64,000 nt of DNA from Flavobacteriaceae bacterium (GTDB taxonomy: Bacteria; Bacteroidota; Bacteroidia; Flavobacteriales; Flavobacteriaceae). The translations under genes and the position numbers were made by a program. The notes under the pieces were generated by a model, which saw only the letters and a program-made list of their open reading frames with translations, was not told where the DNA came from and did no database searches. Location: assembly GCA_027490305.1 (NCBI GenBank), contig JAIXYI010000036.1:1-64000 (forward strand). The letters run 5' to 3'. Shown in pieces: positions 33,426 through 42,298 of this stretch (position 1 is the first letter of the stretch; the number at the start of each line of letters is the position of its first letter).

Positions 33426-35726
33426 ATGCGAAAATCCCTCCTTTTTGTCTGTTTTTTGATTACCCTGTCGCTCTCGGCACAAAACACATCGCTGTGGAAA
33501 GGCTACTTTTCCTATAGTGAAGTGCGCGATCTGGCGCAGTCGGCCACCCTTTGTTACGCTGCTTCCGAAAACGCCCTGTTTTCGAGCAATGCCACTACGG
33601 GAGAAATCCGGACAATCAATACCATCGACGGGCTTCCGAGTGAACAGATTTCTGCTGCGTATCGGAGTGTCGCCTTTAATCTGACGCTGGTGGGCTATAA
33701 AAGCGGGCTGATGGTCGTCATCCTTCCCGACGGCAGCATCATCAAGGTCGTCGACATCATCAACAAGCAACTGAATCCGACCATCAAGAAGATCAACCAC
33801 TTCATGGAGCATGAGGGGGTGGTGTATATTTCTTGCGACTTCGGAATCGTGACCTATAACCTGGCCACGCTGGAATTCGGGGATACCTACTTCATCGGTA
33901 CGACCTCGCCTGAAATCGTCGTGACCCAAACGACGTTCTTTGACGGCTATATTTATGCGGCTACCTTATCGGAAGGCTTGAAACGCGGTGCCCTTGACAA
34001 TCCGGACCTCATCGATGCGACGCAGTGGCAATCCATTGCCAGCGGCGTGTTCCTGGCGGTAGAAGCCTTTGGTGATTCGATATTGACGGCCACGTCAGAC
34101 GGGCAAGTACGCCGTTCGACATCGGGTGTTTCATTTACGTCCTTCGGCCCTGCCTTCTCCCCGCCCATCAGTGATCTCCGTGCCGTAGACGACCGCTTGC
34201 TGCTCGTCAATGCCAACCATGTCTATACCTACGATCTTTCATTCGTGCAACAGGCGCACTTCATGGCTACATCCGTCACAGAGGAAGCTGTCGCGTTCAC
34301 CTGCGCAACGATCGTGGGCAGTAAACTGTATATCGGAACGAAAGAAGATGGCGTTTTGTTACTGAACGCCGACGCCCCTTCCGCCTATGAATTTATCAGT
34401 CCGGACGGCCCGCAACGCAATAATGTTTTCGCGTTTACCGTGGCACCATCGGGCACCTTGTGGACCGTTTTTGGGGAGTATGACCAATTCCAAACGCCTT
34501 ATTTAAGGGAATATGGTGTGAGTAAGTATTCCGCCGACGCCGGATGGCTGAACATCCCGTATAGCCAGATGGACGGCGCCCGTGACCTGGTGCGTGTGAC
34601 AGTGAATCCGTCTGACGAAACCGAAGTGTTCTTCAGTTCGCATTTCGATGGTTTGGTTCGGTTTCAAAATGACGTGCTGGCTGACCATTATACCTATACC
34701 AACAGTGGACTGGAGTCATTGGTGATTCCGAGCGCCCCCGACTACAAAAGTGTGCGGATTGAACAGAGTGCCTTTGACAGCCAAGGCAATCTTTGGATGA
34801 CGAATGGTCTGATTGATAACGCGGTGAAAGTGCTCAAATCGGGCGGCGGATGGGGAGAAGCCAGCGTAGATGGAGTGGTGGACGACACCTTCGGCGCGCG
34901 TTTTTCACGTCTTGTCGTCGATAAAAACAACACCAAATGGATCTGTTCGCTTGAGGATGGCCTAATCGGCTACAATGAGAACCGTGCCACGCCTTTCCGT
35001 CGTATTGATGAAGGTGCCGATGCGGGGAACCTGCCCTCACAGTCGGTGCAGTGTGTGGCCGTTGACAACCGTAACCAGTTGTGGATTGGCACGAGGAAAG
35101 GCCTTCGCGTGCTTTCAAGCGTCGACAGGTTTATGGGGGAAGAAGACACCCAGCTTACGACAAACTCTGTTATCATACTTGAAAATGGCCTGGCGCAGGA
35201 ACTGATGTACGAACAGTTTGTAAGCGACATCGTCGTGGATGGCGCTAACAACAAATGGATCGGCACAACGGGCGCAGGTGTGTTTCTGGTGTCGCCTGAC
35301 GGGCAGGAAACAATCCATCATTTTACGAGTTCGAATTCGCCACTTCCGAGCAACAACGTCAATGACATTGACATCAACCAAACAACCGGAGAGGTATTTT
35401 TTGCGACCGTTTCCGGGATGGTGTCCTACAAAGGAAGTGCCATTGCGCCCAGCGATGACCTGAAAGACATCAAAGTGTTCCCGAACCCGGTTCGCCCGGG
35501 CTATGCGGGAACCGTGAAGATCACCGGCCTCACCGACAAGGCCAACGTGAAAATCGCCGACATCACCGGAAGCCTCGTGTTTGAAGCGATTGCGGAAGGT
35601 GGAACACTGGAATGGGATACGACCGCCTTCGGGAAATACCGGGTTGCCTCAGGGGTGTATATGGTGTTTGTGGCAACCGAAGATGGGGCCGAAACCGCCG
35701 TCAAGAAACTCATGATCGTGCGATGA
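33426..35726 (+). CDS. porZ: Type IX secretion system surface protein PorZ
   Basis: The 766-residue protein (start ATG 33426) has a signal peptide ending LSLSAQ, then two predicted beta-propellers built of repeats of the two-component-sensor propeller type (INTIDGLPSEQISAAYRS, LWIGTRKGLRVLSS, KWIGTTGAGVFLVSPDG), and a C-terminal sorting-domain-like sandwich (KDIKVFPNPVRPGYAGTVKI, ending AVKKLMIVR). This fits PorZ, a surface part of the attachment complex that in Porphyromonas helps deliver anionic lipopolysaccharide for anchoring T9SS cargo. It overlaps recO by ATGA, a common flavobacterial pairing. Partner for cargo such as the giant protein at 17390. Confidence 0.85.
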   Translation: MRKSLLFVCFLITLSLSAQNTSLWKGYFSYSEVRDLAQSATLCYAASENALFSSNATTGEIRTINTIDGLPSEQISAAYRSVAFNLTLVGYKSGLMVVILPDGSIIKVVDIINKQLNPTIKKINHFMEHEGVVYISCDFGIVTYNLATLEFGDTYFIGTTSPEIVVTQTTFFDGYIYAATLSEGLKRGALDNPDLIDATQWQSIASGVFLAVEAFGDSILTATSDGQVRRSTSGVSFTSFGPAFSPPISDLRAVDDRLLLVNANHVYTYDLSFVQQAHFMATSVTEEAVAFTCATIVGSKLYIGTKEDGVLLLNADAPSAYEFISPDGPQRNNVFAFTVAPSGTLWTVFGEYDQFQTPYLREYGVSKYSADAGWLNIPYSQMDGARDLVRVTVNPSDETEVFFSSHFDGLVRFQNDVLADHYTYTNSGLESLVIPSAPDYKSVRIEQSAFDSQGNLWMTNGLIDNAVKVLKSGGGWGEASVDGVVDDTFGARFSRLVVDKNNTKWICSLEDGLIGYNENRATPFRRIDEGADAGNLPSQSVQCVAVDNRNQLWIGTRKGLRVLSSVDRFMGEEDTQLTTNSVIILENGLAQELMYEQFVSDIVVDGANNKWIGTTGAGVFLVSPDGQETIHHFTSSNSPLPSNNVNDIDINQTTGEVFFATVSGMVSYKGSAIAPSDDLKDIKVFPNPVRPGYAGTVKITGLTDKANVKIADITGSLVFEAIAEGGTLEWDTTAFGKYRVASGVYMVFVATEDGAETAVKKLMIVR

Positions 35727-36433
35727 CGGTCAAGACGCCGGCCATCGTGACGGCTGCCGTCCGTTATCAGGAGAAAGGACTGGTGGTTACCTGTTTTACG
35801 CAGGTCGACGGACGTATTTCTTACTTCGTTCCCAACGCCTACTCCGCTCGGAAAGGTGCACCCAAAGCGGCCTTCTTCCTTCCCCTGACCCTTTTGGAAC
35901 TGGAGGCGGTGCACAAGAAGAAAGGTACCCTTGAGTCGATACGCGAAATCCGGATTGCCTATCCCTACACCACGCTGCACGGCGACGTAATGAAAGGAAC
36001 GATTGCGTTGTTTCTATCGGAGATGCTGCACCTCTCGTTGCACGACGGCGCACCGAACCCGCCCTTGTATGCCTTGCTTGAAGCCGCGTTGCAATGGCTC
36101 GACAGCCATTCAGAGGTCGCCAACTTCCACTTGATTTTGCTATTGGAGATGACCAAGCATTTGGGGTTTTATCCGGATCTTGCGTCGACGGGGCGTTTTT
36201 TTGACCTTCGGAACGGCCGTTTCCAGGACGCGCCGGGTGTCGAGACCATCGGAGAGGATGTGTCGGCCAGTATGCGAACCCTCGCCGGCCTTCGGTTCGG
36301 AGACCCTGAAAAAGCGTTCACATCGCCCCAACGGCGCGAACTACTGAAGTTGTTTGTGCAGTATTATACGGCACACATAGAAGGCTTCCGGAAGCCCAAA
36401 TCGCTTGAGGTATTAGCGGAGGTCTTCTCATAG
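35723..36433 (+). CDS. recO: DNA repair protein RecO
   Basis: A 236-residue member of the RecFOR recombination-mediator pathway. The start MTVKTPAIVTAAVRYQEKGL at ATG 35723 is fixed by a 4-base overlap with porZ. An N-terminal OB-fold (to about residue 80) is followed by a helical domain ending KLFVQYYTAHIEGFRKPKSL. The zinc-ribbon cysteines of some RecO proteins are absent, as is usual in this phylum. Confidence 0.9.
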   Translation: MTVKTPAIVTAAVRYQEKGLVVTCFTQVDGRISYFVPNAYSARKGAPKAAFFLPLTLLELEAVHKKKGTLESIREIRIAYPYTTLHGDVMKGTIALFLSEMLHLSLHDGAPNPPLYALLEAALQWLDSHSEVANFHLILLLEMTKHLGFYPDLASTGRFFDLRNGRFQDAPGVETIGEDVSASMRTLAGLRFGDPEKAFTSPQRRELLKLFVQYYTAHIEGFRKPKSLEVLAEVFS

Positions 36434-36670
36434 AAATTGGGTTCTTTTACGGTTTTCGCCTGCCCAAGATCCACCCGAAATGACTGCCTTTGAGGTCTGG
36501 AAATCCAAAAAAAGCCGGTTTCGCGATTATGGGAAAACCTCCGTTTTGTTACGTCTCATCCGCTGGTTTCCTGTCCTACAGAGAAGGTATTCCGAGCGCG
36601 GACGTGAAGCGAATGAGCCCAACGGCGCCACTGAAAACTGCAAACGGACCCGGCGCCGGAACGCCGTAGT

Positions 36671-36718
36671 GAGTCGCAGTCACAGTCCGCAGTCGCAGTC
36701 GCAGTCACAGTCACAGTG
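36671..36718 (+). repeat. Tandem CAGTCG/CAGTCA hexamers
   Basis: About eight hexamers with a small slip at CAGTCCG. The same kind of array as 8408-8447. Confidence 0.75.
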
Positions 36719-36720
36719 GT

Positions 36721-36780
36721 AACTAACTATCGACCACTAACTATCGACCACTGACTACCGACCACTAACTACTAACCACT
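36721..36780 (+). repeat. Tandem 14-base CGACCACTAACTAT repeat
   Basis: Four to five imperfect copies between recO and the receptor gene end. Confidence 0.75.
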
Positions 36781-36785
36781 TAAAA

Positions 36786-39011
36786 CTATATTTTGAATCC
36801 CACCGACATATACACCGTACGCCCTTCACCCGGCAAAATGCCCGGACCCGGGTAACCGCCCGAACGGCGCGTCGCATACGACTCGTCTGTCAGGTTGTTG
36901 ATGCCTGCTTTGATGTTGTAATGCTCAAGGAATTTGTATTCAGCCGACAGGTCATACAGGTGGTACCCGTCGAGCAGGCCGGTCGTCCCGTTGGCCGACG
37001 GCTCGTAGGTGTTGTTCGCATCGGTGAAAATATGGCCCGAACGGCGGTGTTGCAGGGTGCAAGAGAACTGCGAAGTGCTCCATGACAACCCGAAACTGTG
37101 GATGTAGCGCGGCGCATTCTCCACGCGGTTACCCGACAGGTTGCCTTCGGTGATCACTACATTCGGTGCGGTGCCGGTCGCAGTGTAGGTCTTGAAATCG
37201 GTGTAGCGTGCGTCGATGAAGCTCATCGAGGCAAAGGCGTCGAGGCTGCCATAGGTGTTCTTGCAGTCAAGCAAAGCTGTGATATTGACGTTCATGAAGC
37301 TTTCGATGCCTTTGTTCACCGACTCGCCCAGGTTGGTGCGGTACAGGTACGTGCCCTGCGACGGGTCGTTGTTGACGAACTGGCGAACACCCCCGATACG
37401 GTTGTTGTATTTCAGGTAGAACAGGCCGACATCAAAGTTCAGGATGTCGCGGTATTTGCCACGGTAGCCGAAGTCGGCGTTGAAGCCATCGGCATCCTTC
37501 AGGTCGGGGTCGATGACGTCGGTTACGGCCGGTGGCGTCAGGTCAGAGAACAACACCGGGCGATAGGCCTGCGAGATATTCGCATAGAAATTCGTAGATC
37601 CGAGGCGGTATTCAAGTCCGAGGCCGAACAACGGCTTGCTCCGGTCGATGGTTTCATTTTCAAGCATCACCGGGTTGCCGCCGCTGATCCCGAAACGGCC
37701 ACCGGCTTCCGACTGGATGTTTTCGTAGCGGAGTCCGGGTGTAACGCTGAAGTTATTCGTCACCTTAAACTGGTTCTCCGCGAAGAAAGCCACGTTACGC
37801 GTTCTGAAGTCAAGGTCGCGGGCGAAGTCGCCTTCGATGTTCAGGTCGAAGTTAGAGCCCGTGCTGCCCCGGCCTTCCTGTCTCCGTTGTGTTTTCGCCT
37901 GGTAGACGCGCACCCCGAAGGCCAGGTTGCTCTTCACGTTGCCCATTGCATATTTGAAGATACTGCGGGTTTCAAGTCCGAAGTTCTCATAATCGTCGCG
38001 GTCGACACGGCGGTGGGCATAGGCGTTCGTCGCCGGGTCAATGGCGTCGGATAGGTTCGCAGCCCCCGTAAACCCAACACTGTTGCGCGCACTGATCAGG
38101 CCGAAAAGTTTGGCGTTGAAGCTCAGGCGGTCGCTGAACTGGGTGTCGAGTTGGAGGGAAAAGACATTCCACGGCGTGCCGAACCAGTTGCGCTCGCGAT
38201 ACGACTTGCGCGGGTCATCTTTAAACTGCGCATCGGTGAGGCCACCCGGTTGCTGCATTTCATAATCCATATTGGTGTACTCGGCCGAAAGCTCGGTCTT
38301 CGAACCAAACCGATACGCCACGAAAGCATACGTATTGCGAACGTTATAGCGGTTGTTCTCACGCCAGCCTTGTCCGCTGCGCGAGTCGTTATACACATAA
38401 TACGACCAGTTTTTATACGTACCGCCCAGGGCATTATACGAACTCAGCAAGTGGTAGCTGCCGACCGTATTTTGGGTTTCGAACGTAAACGCCTGTTTGC
38501 GCTCGCGTTTCAGGATATAGTTGAGCATGCCTCCGAACTGCGGGCCAAACTGCAGCGAAGCGCCGCCCCGCACGATCTGTATGCTTTCCACGGCCTCCAT
38601 CGGTGGGTTGTAGTACGCTTCCGGATAGCCGAATACGTCCGACGAAATATCATAGCCGTTCTGGCGGGTGTTGAATTCCCAACTGCGGTTCGGACTCAAC
38701 CCGCGTACGGCCACGTTCACCTGAATGCCCGAGCCTTCGTTCTCCCAGATCGTCACGCCCGGCACCCGCGAAAAGATCTCGCGTGCTTTGTTGGTCGCGA
38801 AGTTGCCGTTGATATTGCCCAGTTTCAGCACTTCGTTCTTCTTGCCTGAAAACAGCACATTGTTTTTGATTTCGGGCAAGCGCTCCGGACTTTGGGGTTT
38901 GGGGCTGATGCGAATCGTGTCAAGGGCTACCAATGAATCTTGTGCCTGTGGCAGGCGTTGGGCGTAGGCCGATGCGGTGACGGCCAGGCCGAGGGCGAGT
39001 AGATACTTCAT
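36786..39011 (-). CDS. FecA-like TonB-dependent siderophore/iron receptor
   Basis: A 741-residue outer-membrane receptor with a signal peptide ending SAYAQ, a plug domain (ATNKAREIFSRVPGVTIWEN onward to MNYI region, with RGLSPNRSWEFNTRQNGYD and IVRGGASLQFGPQFGGMLNY) and a 22-strand barrel ending GEGRTVYMSVGFKI. The plug looks like the Fe(III)-dicitrate receptor group, and the barrel signature NLTDESYATRRSGGYPGPG is shared with them. Substrate is probably a ferric chelate, not proven. It has a full TTTG-N17-TATTTTTG promoter with an adjacent palindrome, so iron-responsive control is plausible. No FecI/FecR pair is nearby. Confidence 0.9.
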   Translation of the reverse strand: MKYLLALGLAVTASAYAQRLPQAQDSLVALDTIRISPKPQSPERLPEIKNNVLFSGKKNEVLKLGNINGNFATNKAREIFSRVPGVTIWENEGSGIQVNVAVRGLSPNRSWEFNTRQNGYDISSDVFGYPEAYYNPPMEAVESIQIVRGGASLQFGPQFGGMLNYILKRERKQAFTFETQNTVGSYHLLSSYNALGGTYKNWSYYVYNDSRSGQGWRENNRYNVRNTYAFVAYRFGSKTELSAEYTNMDYEMQQPGGLTDAQFKDDPRKSYRERNWFGTPWNVFSLQLDTQFSDRLSFNAKLFGLISARNSVGFTGAANLSDAIDPATNAYAHRRVDRDDYENFGLETRSIFKYAMGNVKSNLAFGVRVYQAKTQRRQEGRGSTGSNFDLNIEGDFARDLDFRTRNVAFFAENQFKVTNNFSVTPGLRYENIQSEAGGRFGISGGNPVMLENETIDRSKPLFGLGLEYRLGSTNFYANISQAYRPVLFSDLTPPAVTDVIDPDLKDADGFNADFGYRGKYRDILNFDVGLFYLKYNNRIGGVRQFVNNDPSQGTYLYRTNLGESVNKGIESFMNVNITALLDCKNTYGSLDAFASMSFIDARYTDFKTYTATGTAPNVVITEGNLSGNRVENAPRYIHSFGLSWSTSQFSCTLQHRRSGHIFTDANNTYEPSANGTTGLLDGYHLYDLSAEYKFLEHYNIKAGINNLTDESYATRRSGGYPGPGILPGEGRTVYMSVGFKI

Positions 39012-39034
39012 GCGAAAGCGTTATTTTTCGCCCG

Positions 39035-39063
39035 CAAAAATAGGCTAATTTTATTTAGACAAA
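39035..39063 (-). promoter_or_regulatory. Complete Bacteroidota promoter of the FecA-like gene
   Basis: Minus strand TTTG (39063-39060), 17 bases, then TATTTTTG (39042-39035), 23 bases before the ATG at 39011. This is the only promoter in the window where both elements are seen at standard spacing. Confidence 0.75.
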
Positions 39064-39072
39064 TTATAGATA

Positions 39073-39086
39073 GTAAAATATTTTAC
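39073..39086. promoter_or_regulatory. 14-bp perfect palindrome (GTAAAATATTTTAC) upstream of the receptor promoter
   Basis: Located just 5' of the -33 element, where an activator or a repressor of the receptor gene could bind. Not a strict match to the known Fur consensus. Confidence 0.45.
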
Positions 39087-39532
39087 GGTTTTTTTGGGGC
39101 GTTCCGGCGCCCACTGCTCACCCCAACTGCCCACGTCAGGCGGTTACTGCCTACTGCCACTGCCCACTGCCTACTCCAAGGGCGCCGTCGGGTGCTCTGC
39201 TGCAAGTCCTCGCTCGTGCCTCGCTGTGGGCTTTCCGCGTCGCCCCCTAACGCAGGCCGCGGGACTTTGGTTGTAAAAGGAGGAAAAGGGTAGCGGCCAT
39301 CGGCCGGTTCATAACAAAGAAGCGTGTAGGGGTGGAGGTTGTGAATTTGTCACCATCCATGCTTTATCTATGGTTGGAGAGGGGAGAGAGGTGAGGGGGA
39401 AGAAGGAAGAGGAAAGAGGAGAGAAGAAAGGATATGGTGTTTGGGCTTGGCTAAAAGTGTCATCATAGAACTTTATCCATACACTTGCAATACTTTTGCG
39501 GAGCTATTATGAGGTTAGTCTGAAATCTAAGT
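39087..39532. other. Gene-free stretch with repeats and a purine tract
   Basis: It contains ACTGCC-type tandem words (39109-39177), a GC-rich block resembling a dispersed element (39178-39256, ending CCCCCTAACGCAG), and an almost pure purine run (39375-39431). Base composition changes to AT-rich toward 39480, where the island begins. No gene is supported; the frame at 39094 is a shadow of the repeats. Confidence 0.6.
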
Positions 39533-39907
39533 TCAGTCCTCTGCGATTACGAAAGCATGGGAAAAATTTAAAGAATGACTGATGGTAACATGCCATTTTC
39601 TAATCCCCATGGTTTTAGATAACTCCATTGTGTTTCCTGAAAGACTCACAAAAGGCGCGCCATCTATCAATTGTAAAATTTCAATGTCGGTCAATGAAAT
39701 TCCGTCCTCCATACCTTTTGACAAGCATTTTAATACAGCCTCTTTAGCAGCGAATCTACCAGAAAGAAATTTCAATTGTTTTTTAGAAGCATAAATTTCT
39801 AGTTCTTTTGCCGAGAAGATTCTCTCTTGTATTTGCTTATTGTTAGGCCAGTCCAAGTCTTTGGAAACCTTGTGCTCCACAATATCACAACCTATGCCGA
39901 TAATCAT
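39533..39907 (-). CDS. AcpS-type phosphopantetheinyl transferase in the accessory operon
   Basis: A 124-residue protein with the AcpS motifs intact: GIGCDIVEH (metal-binding Asp8), GRFAAKEAVLKCLSKG (Glu-Ala-xxx-Lys helix) and the C-terminal VTISHSLNFSHAFVIAED. AcpS moves 4'-phosphopantetheine from CoA to a carrier-protein serine. Its start overlaps the upstream gene's stop by ATGA. It is AT-rich and ends an operon of nucleotide-related genes, so it is probably not the housekeeping copy but a dedicated one; its carrier partner might be the 90-residue protein at 44229, though that one lacks an obvious DSL serine. Confidence 0.85.
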   Translation of the reverse strand: MIIGIGCDIVEHKVSKDLDWPNNKQIQERIFSAKELEIYASKKQLKFLSGRFAAKEAVLKCLSKGMEDGISLTDIEILQLIDGAPFVSLSGNTMELSKTMGIRKWHVTISHSLNFSHAFVIAED

Positions 39908-40497
39908 TGATATTGTGAATAATAGTTAACCTGTTTAGTTCTTGTATCAAATTCCACAATGCCGCCGTAGTTTTTTATCAAAAATCTAAATACATCGTAC
40001 GATTTGAGTATGGCAAATTCCCATTCTTCCGAACTACGTGCTCTTACTTCGAAGTTTTCGGTCATTTCTTTAATTATTTTTAAGGTAGTTTTTGAGACTT
40101 TAGATTTTCCCTTGAAGTAATTTTTTCGTTTTGCTTCATTAAAGATTATCATTGAAATAGCTTCTTCAGTAATTGCAGCTCTTGCACCATCCTCGATTTC
40201 GTCAATTAATGGATTGCTTTTCCTCTTCTTTTTCATCATAGCTCGTGTACACGGCGACCAGCCAAGAAGAGCTGCAAATGAATAGTGAAAAACGTCGTGG
40301 TAACGATAGAAATCATTTGTATAGGAGTTGTCGCTAATAATATCGCCAACCTGATACGAATTATTAAAAATTACTCTCACTTCATTTTTCTGTCCGACTC
40401 CAACCTCTTTAAAGGAGACTTGAAAAGTCCTTGGAATTTGTTCTTCAACGATACAATCGTCGTCAAACAAGTCAGCTTTATTTACTTGTCGTATCAT
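39904..40497 (-). CDS. MazG-like nucleotide pyrophosphohydrolase
   Basis: A 197-residue protein with the helical core YRYHDVFHYSFAALLGWSP, KKKRKSNPLIDEIEDGARAA and ITEEAISMIIFNEA, the acidic (Glu/Asp) layout of all-alpha NTP pyrophosphohydrolases. The N-terminal 60 residues are strand-rich and may be an accessory domain, and the last 60 helical residues could be the MazG C-terminal type. Such enzymes cleave NTPs to monophosphates and often act on modified or toxic nucleotides. It overlaps the dCTP-deaminase-like gene by 20 bases and AcpS by 4. Its substrate in this operon is a matter of inference. Confidence 0.72.
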   Translation of the reverse strand: MIRQVNKADLFDDDCIVEEQIPRTFQVSFKEVGVGQKNEVRVIFNNSYQVGDIISDNSYTNDFYRYHDVFHYSFAALLGWSPCTRAMMKKKRKSNPLIDEIEDGARAAITEEAISMIIFNEAKRKNYFKGKSKVSKTTLKIIKEMTENFEVRARSSEEWEFAILKSYDVFRFLIKNYGGIVEFDTRTKQVNYYSQYQ

Positions 40498-41263
40498 TGA
40501 TTTTTTCTTTTGAAATCATATTAATTTTCTTTGAAACGATACTTTCGATATTCGCTTTATCTATAACACTGTCTACTTGTCTTTCGATAATTTGATGCTT
40601 CAGCCCTTGATTATAACCCTCATTAAACTTAGAGCTATCCGAACATGATTTTATAGACAAACCTATAGCTAAACTCATAAGTACTCCAGCTGCCCAAGAA
40701 AAATTTTTTAAAGTAGATTCATTGGACTTTATCCTCTCAAGTAATACGTTCGGCGCGGCTAGTTCCCCGCTAAGTGCACTGATGTTTTCAGCAGAGATAC
40801 TATTCTGTCCGTTATGATTTCCATTATAAGGTGTTGAACTACTGGTTAATTGACTAAACCAAATCATAAAATATGGCTTCCCTTTTTCTAAGACGATAGT
40901 TGTAGGTCCCGCGTTATAAACAGAAAAAATTATCTTACCCGAGAAACCCGGATCAACATGAAATCCCGACACGTTTATCAAACCTTTAATTTTCTGGCTA
41001 AATTTAATTGAGATGAATGCGAGTATATGATGAGGAATCGTTACAGTTTCATCCGTTAATAACAAAGCAAACTGCCCAGGTTTTATAACAATTTGTGTGT
41101 TTTTCTCGTCGAGTATTTCTTTTTTACCTGTTGAAGAGTCAGTTAGATAAGCTTCGTTTCCAAGAGCCAATTCGTAGGCGACATTATCAATCCTACTTGC
41201 ATCAAATTTATCTATGCAAGCAGGTAATATATTTTTCAATTCTTCTGTTCCTAAATATGCCAT
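40478..41263 (-). CDS. Membrane-anchored dCTP-deaminase-fold protein lacking the catalytic Glu
   Basis: Residues 20-140 show the dCTP deaminase/dUTPase fold: DASRIDNVAYELALG at the start, KPGQFALLLTDETVTIP, and the core GFHVDPGFSGKIIFSVYNAG. In true dCTP deaminases the last segment reads as IVLEFYNSG with the catalytic Glu; here Ser114 takes that place, and the usual SSLAR motif is replaced by KFSQKIK. Deamination is therefore unlikely. A linker (140-188) is followed by one membrane helix (about 189-203, SWAAGVLMSLAIGLS) and a charged coiled tail. It may be a nucleotide-binding sensor or dUTPase-like enzyme at the membrane. Unusual architecture for the family. Confidence 0.75.
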   Translation of the reverse strand: MAYLGTEELKNILPACIDKFDASRIDNVAYELALGNEAYLTDSSTGKKEILDEKNTQIVIKPGQFALLLTDETVTIPHHILAFISIKFSQKIKGLINVSGFHVDPGFSGKIIFSVYNAGPTTIVLEKGKPYFMIWFSQLTSSSTPYNGNHNGQNSISAENISALSGELAAPNVLLERIKSNESTLKNFSWAAGVLMSLAIGLSIKSCSDSSKFNEGYNQGLKHQIIERQVDSVIDKANIESIVSKKINMISKEKINDTTSK

Positions 41264-41281
41264 TTGAGTGTCTTATTAGCT

Positions 41282-42298
41282 TTACAATTGGTTGATTTTT
41301 TCATTTAAGCCCCATTTGGGCGGAAACCAATAGCTGATTGGTTTAGGGTTATATTTATAAACTTGTTTGATTCGGCTTCTATCGCTACTCCCTTTGATGT
41401 GAGGATACATTACTCTCGCATATTTATCGACTTCGCAAAACAGATTTTGACAATCAATTAATTGAAGACTTCTTCCCCACAACGTTTTAAATGATAATCC
41501 AAGTCGTTCAAATTCCATTTCTTGTCTATCAAGCATCAACTTTATTAGCTCTACATTACTGAGTCCGCCAGTATTTTGAAAACACTTACTAATACCGCCT
41601 AAAGCTCCCGGACCCGGAACAACAAATTCCGATTCAGAAAAGTCAATAATGTTTGAATAGTTTATGTCAATAAGAATTTGGTAAGCGAGAAAATTGCCTA
41701 ACCCTGGGAATTCTTTTATTATGTCAAAAGCTTGTTGCATTTTATTAGTATCCATCAATTGCTGTACAGTATCATTTTTGATAATGTAGTCAATCAGTTT
41801 TAAATGATTAGAGTGTTTTCTGGCGTGGCCAAATACTCTAACTGATGGCATTATGTAAGCGGCAGAATAAATAGTTTTGTTTTGACTCATTGCCTTATTC
41901 AACACATCATCGTATTTTTTAAAATTGAAATCTTCGTATGTTAGTTCATTTATATTACTTTTTAAGAGCTCCCACGTCTCAATTTTATTAAATAGTTTGA
42001 ATAATAGAATTCTGAATAAGACCTCTTTTGGAGAGCTAGAAAGATCAGGATTATAAATAACTTCTTTAATCAAATATTGACTTACCCTGTCGGAAGCTCT
42101 GTAGGCATTCGTGAACCTGTGCTTGGATAAAATTGGATCATCAGTCCAAGGAAATTTGTTGTTTTCAATTTTACGAAAAAAGACGTCTTGTCGCAGTGCG
42201 GCAAACTTCCAGTAACTATCATACACCTCCGTCGCAACTGCTGGGGTCAAAGGTTTATAAATTGTAAAAGTCTTTTCTTGGTTTAGTGTAATACTCAT
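41282..42298 (-). CDS. Putative DNA base hypermodification protein (aGPT-Pplase2/HMUDK-helical family)
   Basis: A 338-residue helical protein. The N-terminal block YWKFAALRQDVFFRKIENNK with FPWTDDPILSKHRFTNAYRA and SDRVSQYLI, the HhH-like FPGLGNFLAYQILIDINYS, the segment VVPGPGALGGISKCF and the final QLIDCQNLFCEVDKYARVMY are the hallmarks of the family annotated as alpha-glutamyl/putrescinyl thymine pyrophosphorylase clade 2 or 5-hmdU kinase helical domain ('nucleotide kinase domain' in some databases). Phage relatives act on thymine bases already in DNA. It overlaps the TS-like gene by ATGA. Its presence in a bacterial operon with a protease-repressor pair is the main clue to base modification here. 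Confidence 0.75.
   Translation of the reverse strand: MSITLNQEKTFTIYKPLTPAVATEVYDSYWKFAALRQDVFFRKIENNKFPWTDDPILSKHRFTNAYRASDRVSQYLIKEVIYNPDLSSSPKEVLFRILLFKLFNKIETWELLKSNINELTYEDFNFKKYDDVLNKAMSQNKTIYSAAYIMPSVRVFGHARKHSNHLKLIDYIIKNDTVQQLMDTNKMQQAFDIIKEFPGLGNFLAYQILIDINYSNIIDFSESEFVVPGPGALGGISKCFQNTGGLSNVELIKLMLDRQEMEFERLGLSFKTLWGRSLQLIDCQNLFCEVDKYARVMYPHIKGSSDRSRIKQVYKYNPKPISYWFPPKWGLNEKINQL

Larger units (their letters stand above)
36434..36785. other. Intergenic stretch with microsatellite-like repeats, no gene
   Basis: After recO the first 230 bases hold only a short frame (36480) of improbable composition. Then come tandem CAGTCG/CAGTCA hexamers (36671-36718) and four to five copies of a 14-base CGACCACTAACTAT unit (36721-36780) that end at the stop of the FecA-like gene. 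No terminator hairpin stands out. Confidence 0.6.

Noticed and set aside
37098-38054. Plus-strand 318-residue frame opposite the FecA-like receptor
   Set aside because: Antisense shadow of the barrel; Val/Ala-rich with no motif.
39178-39256. Third copy of the 8548/16561 element
   Set aside because: GC-rich and similar in style but the three conserved blocks are not present, so it is not counted as a copy.
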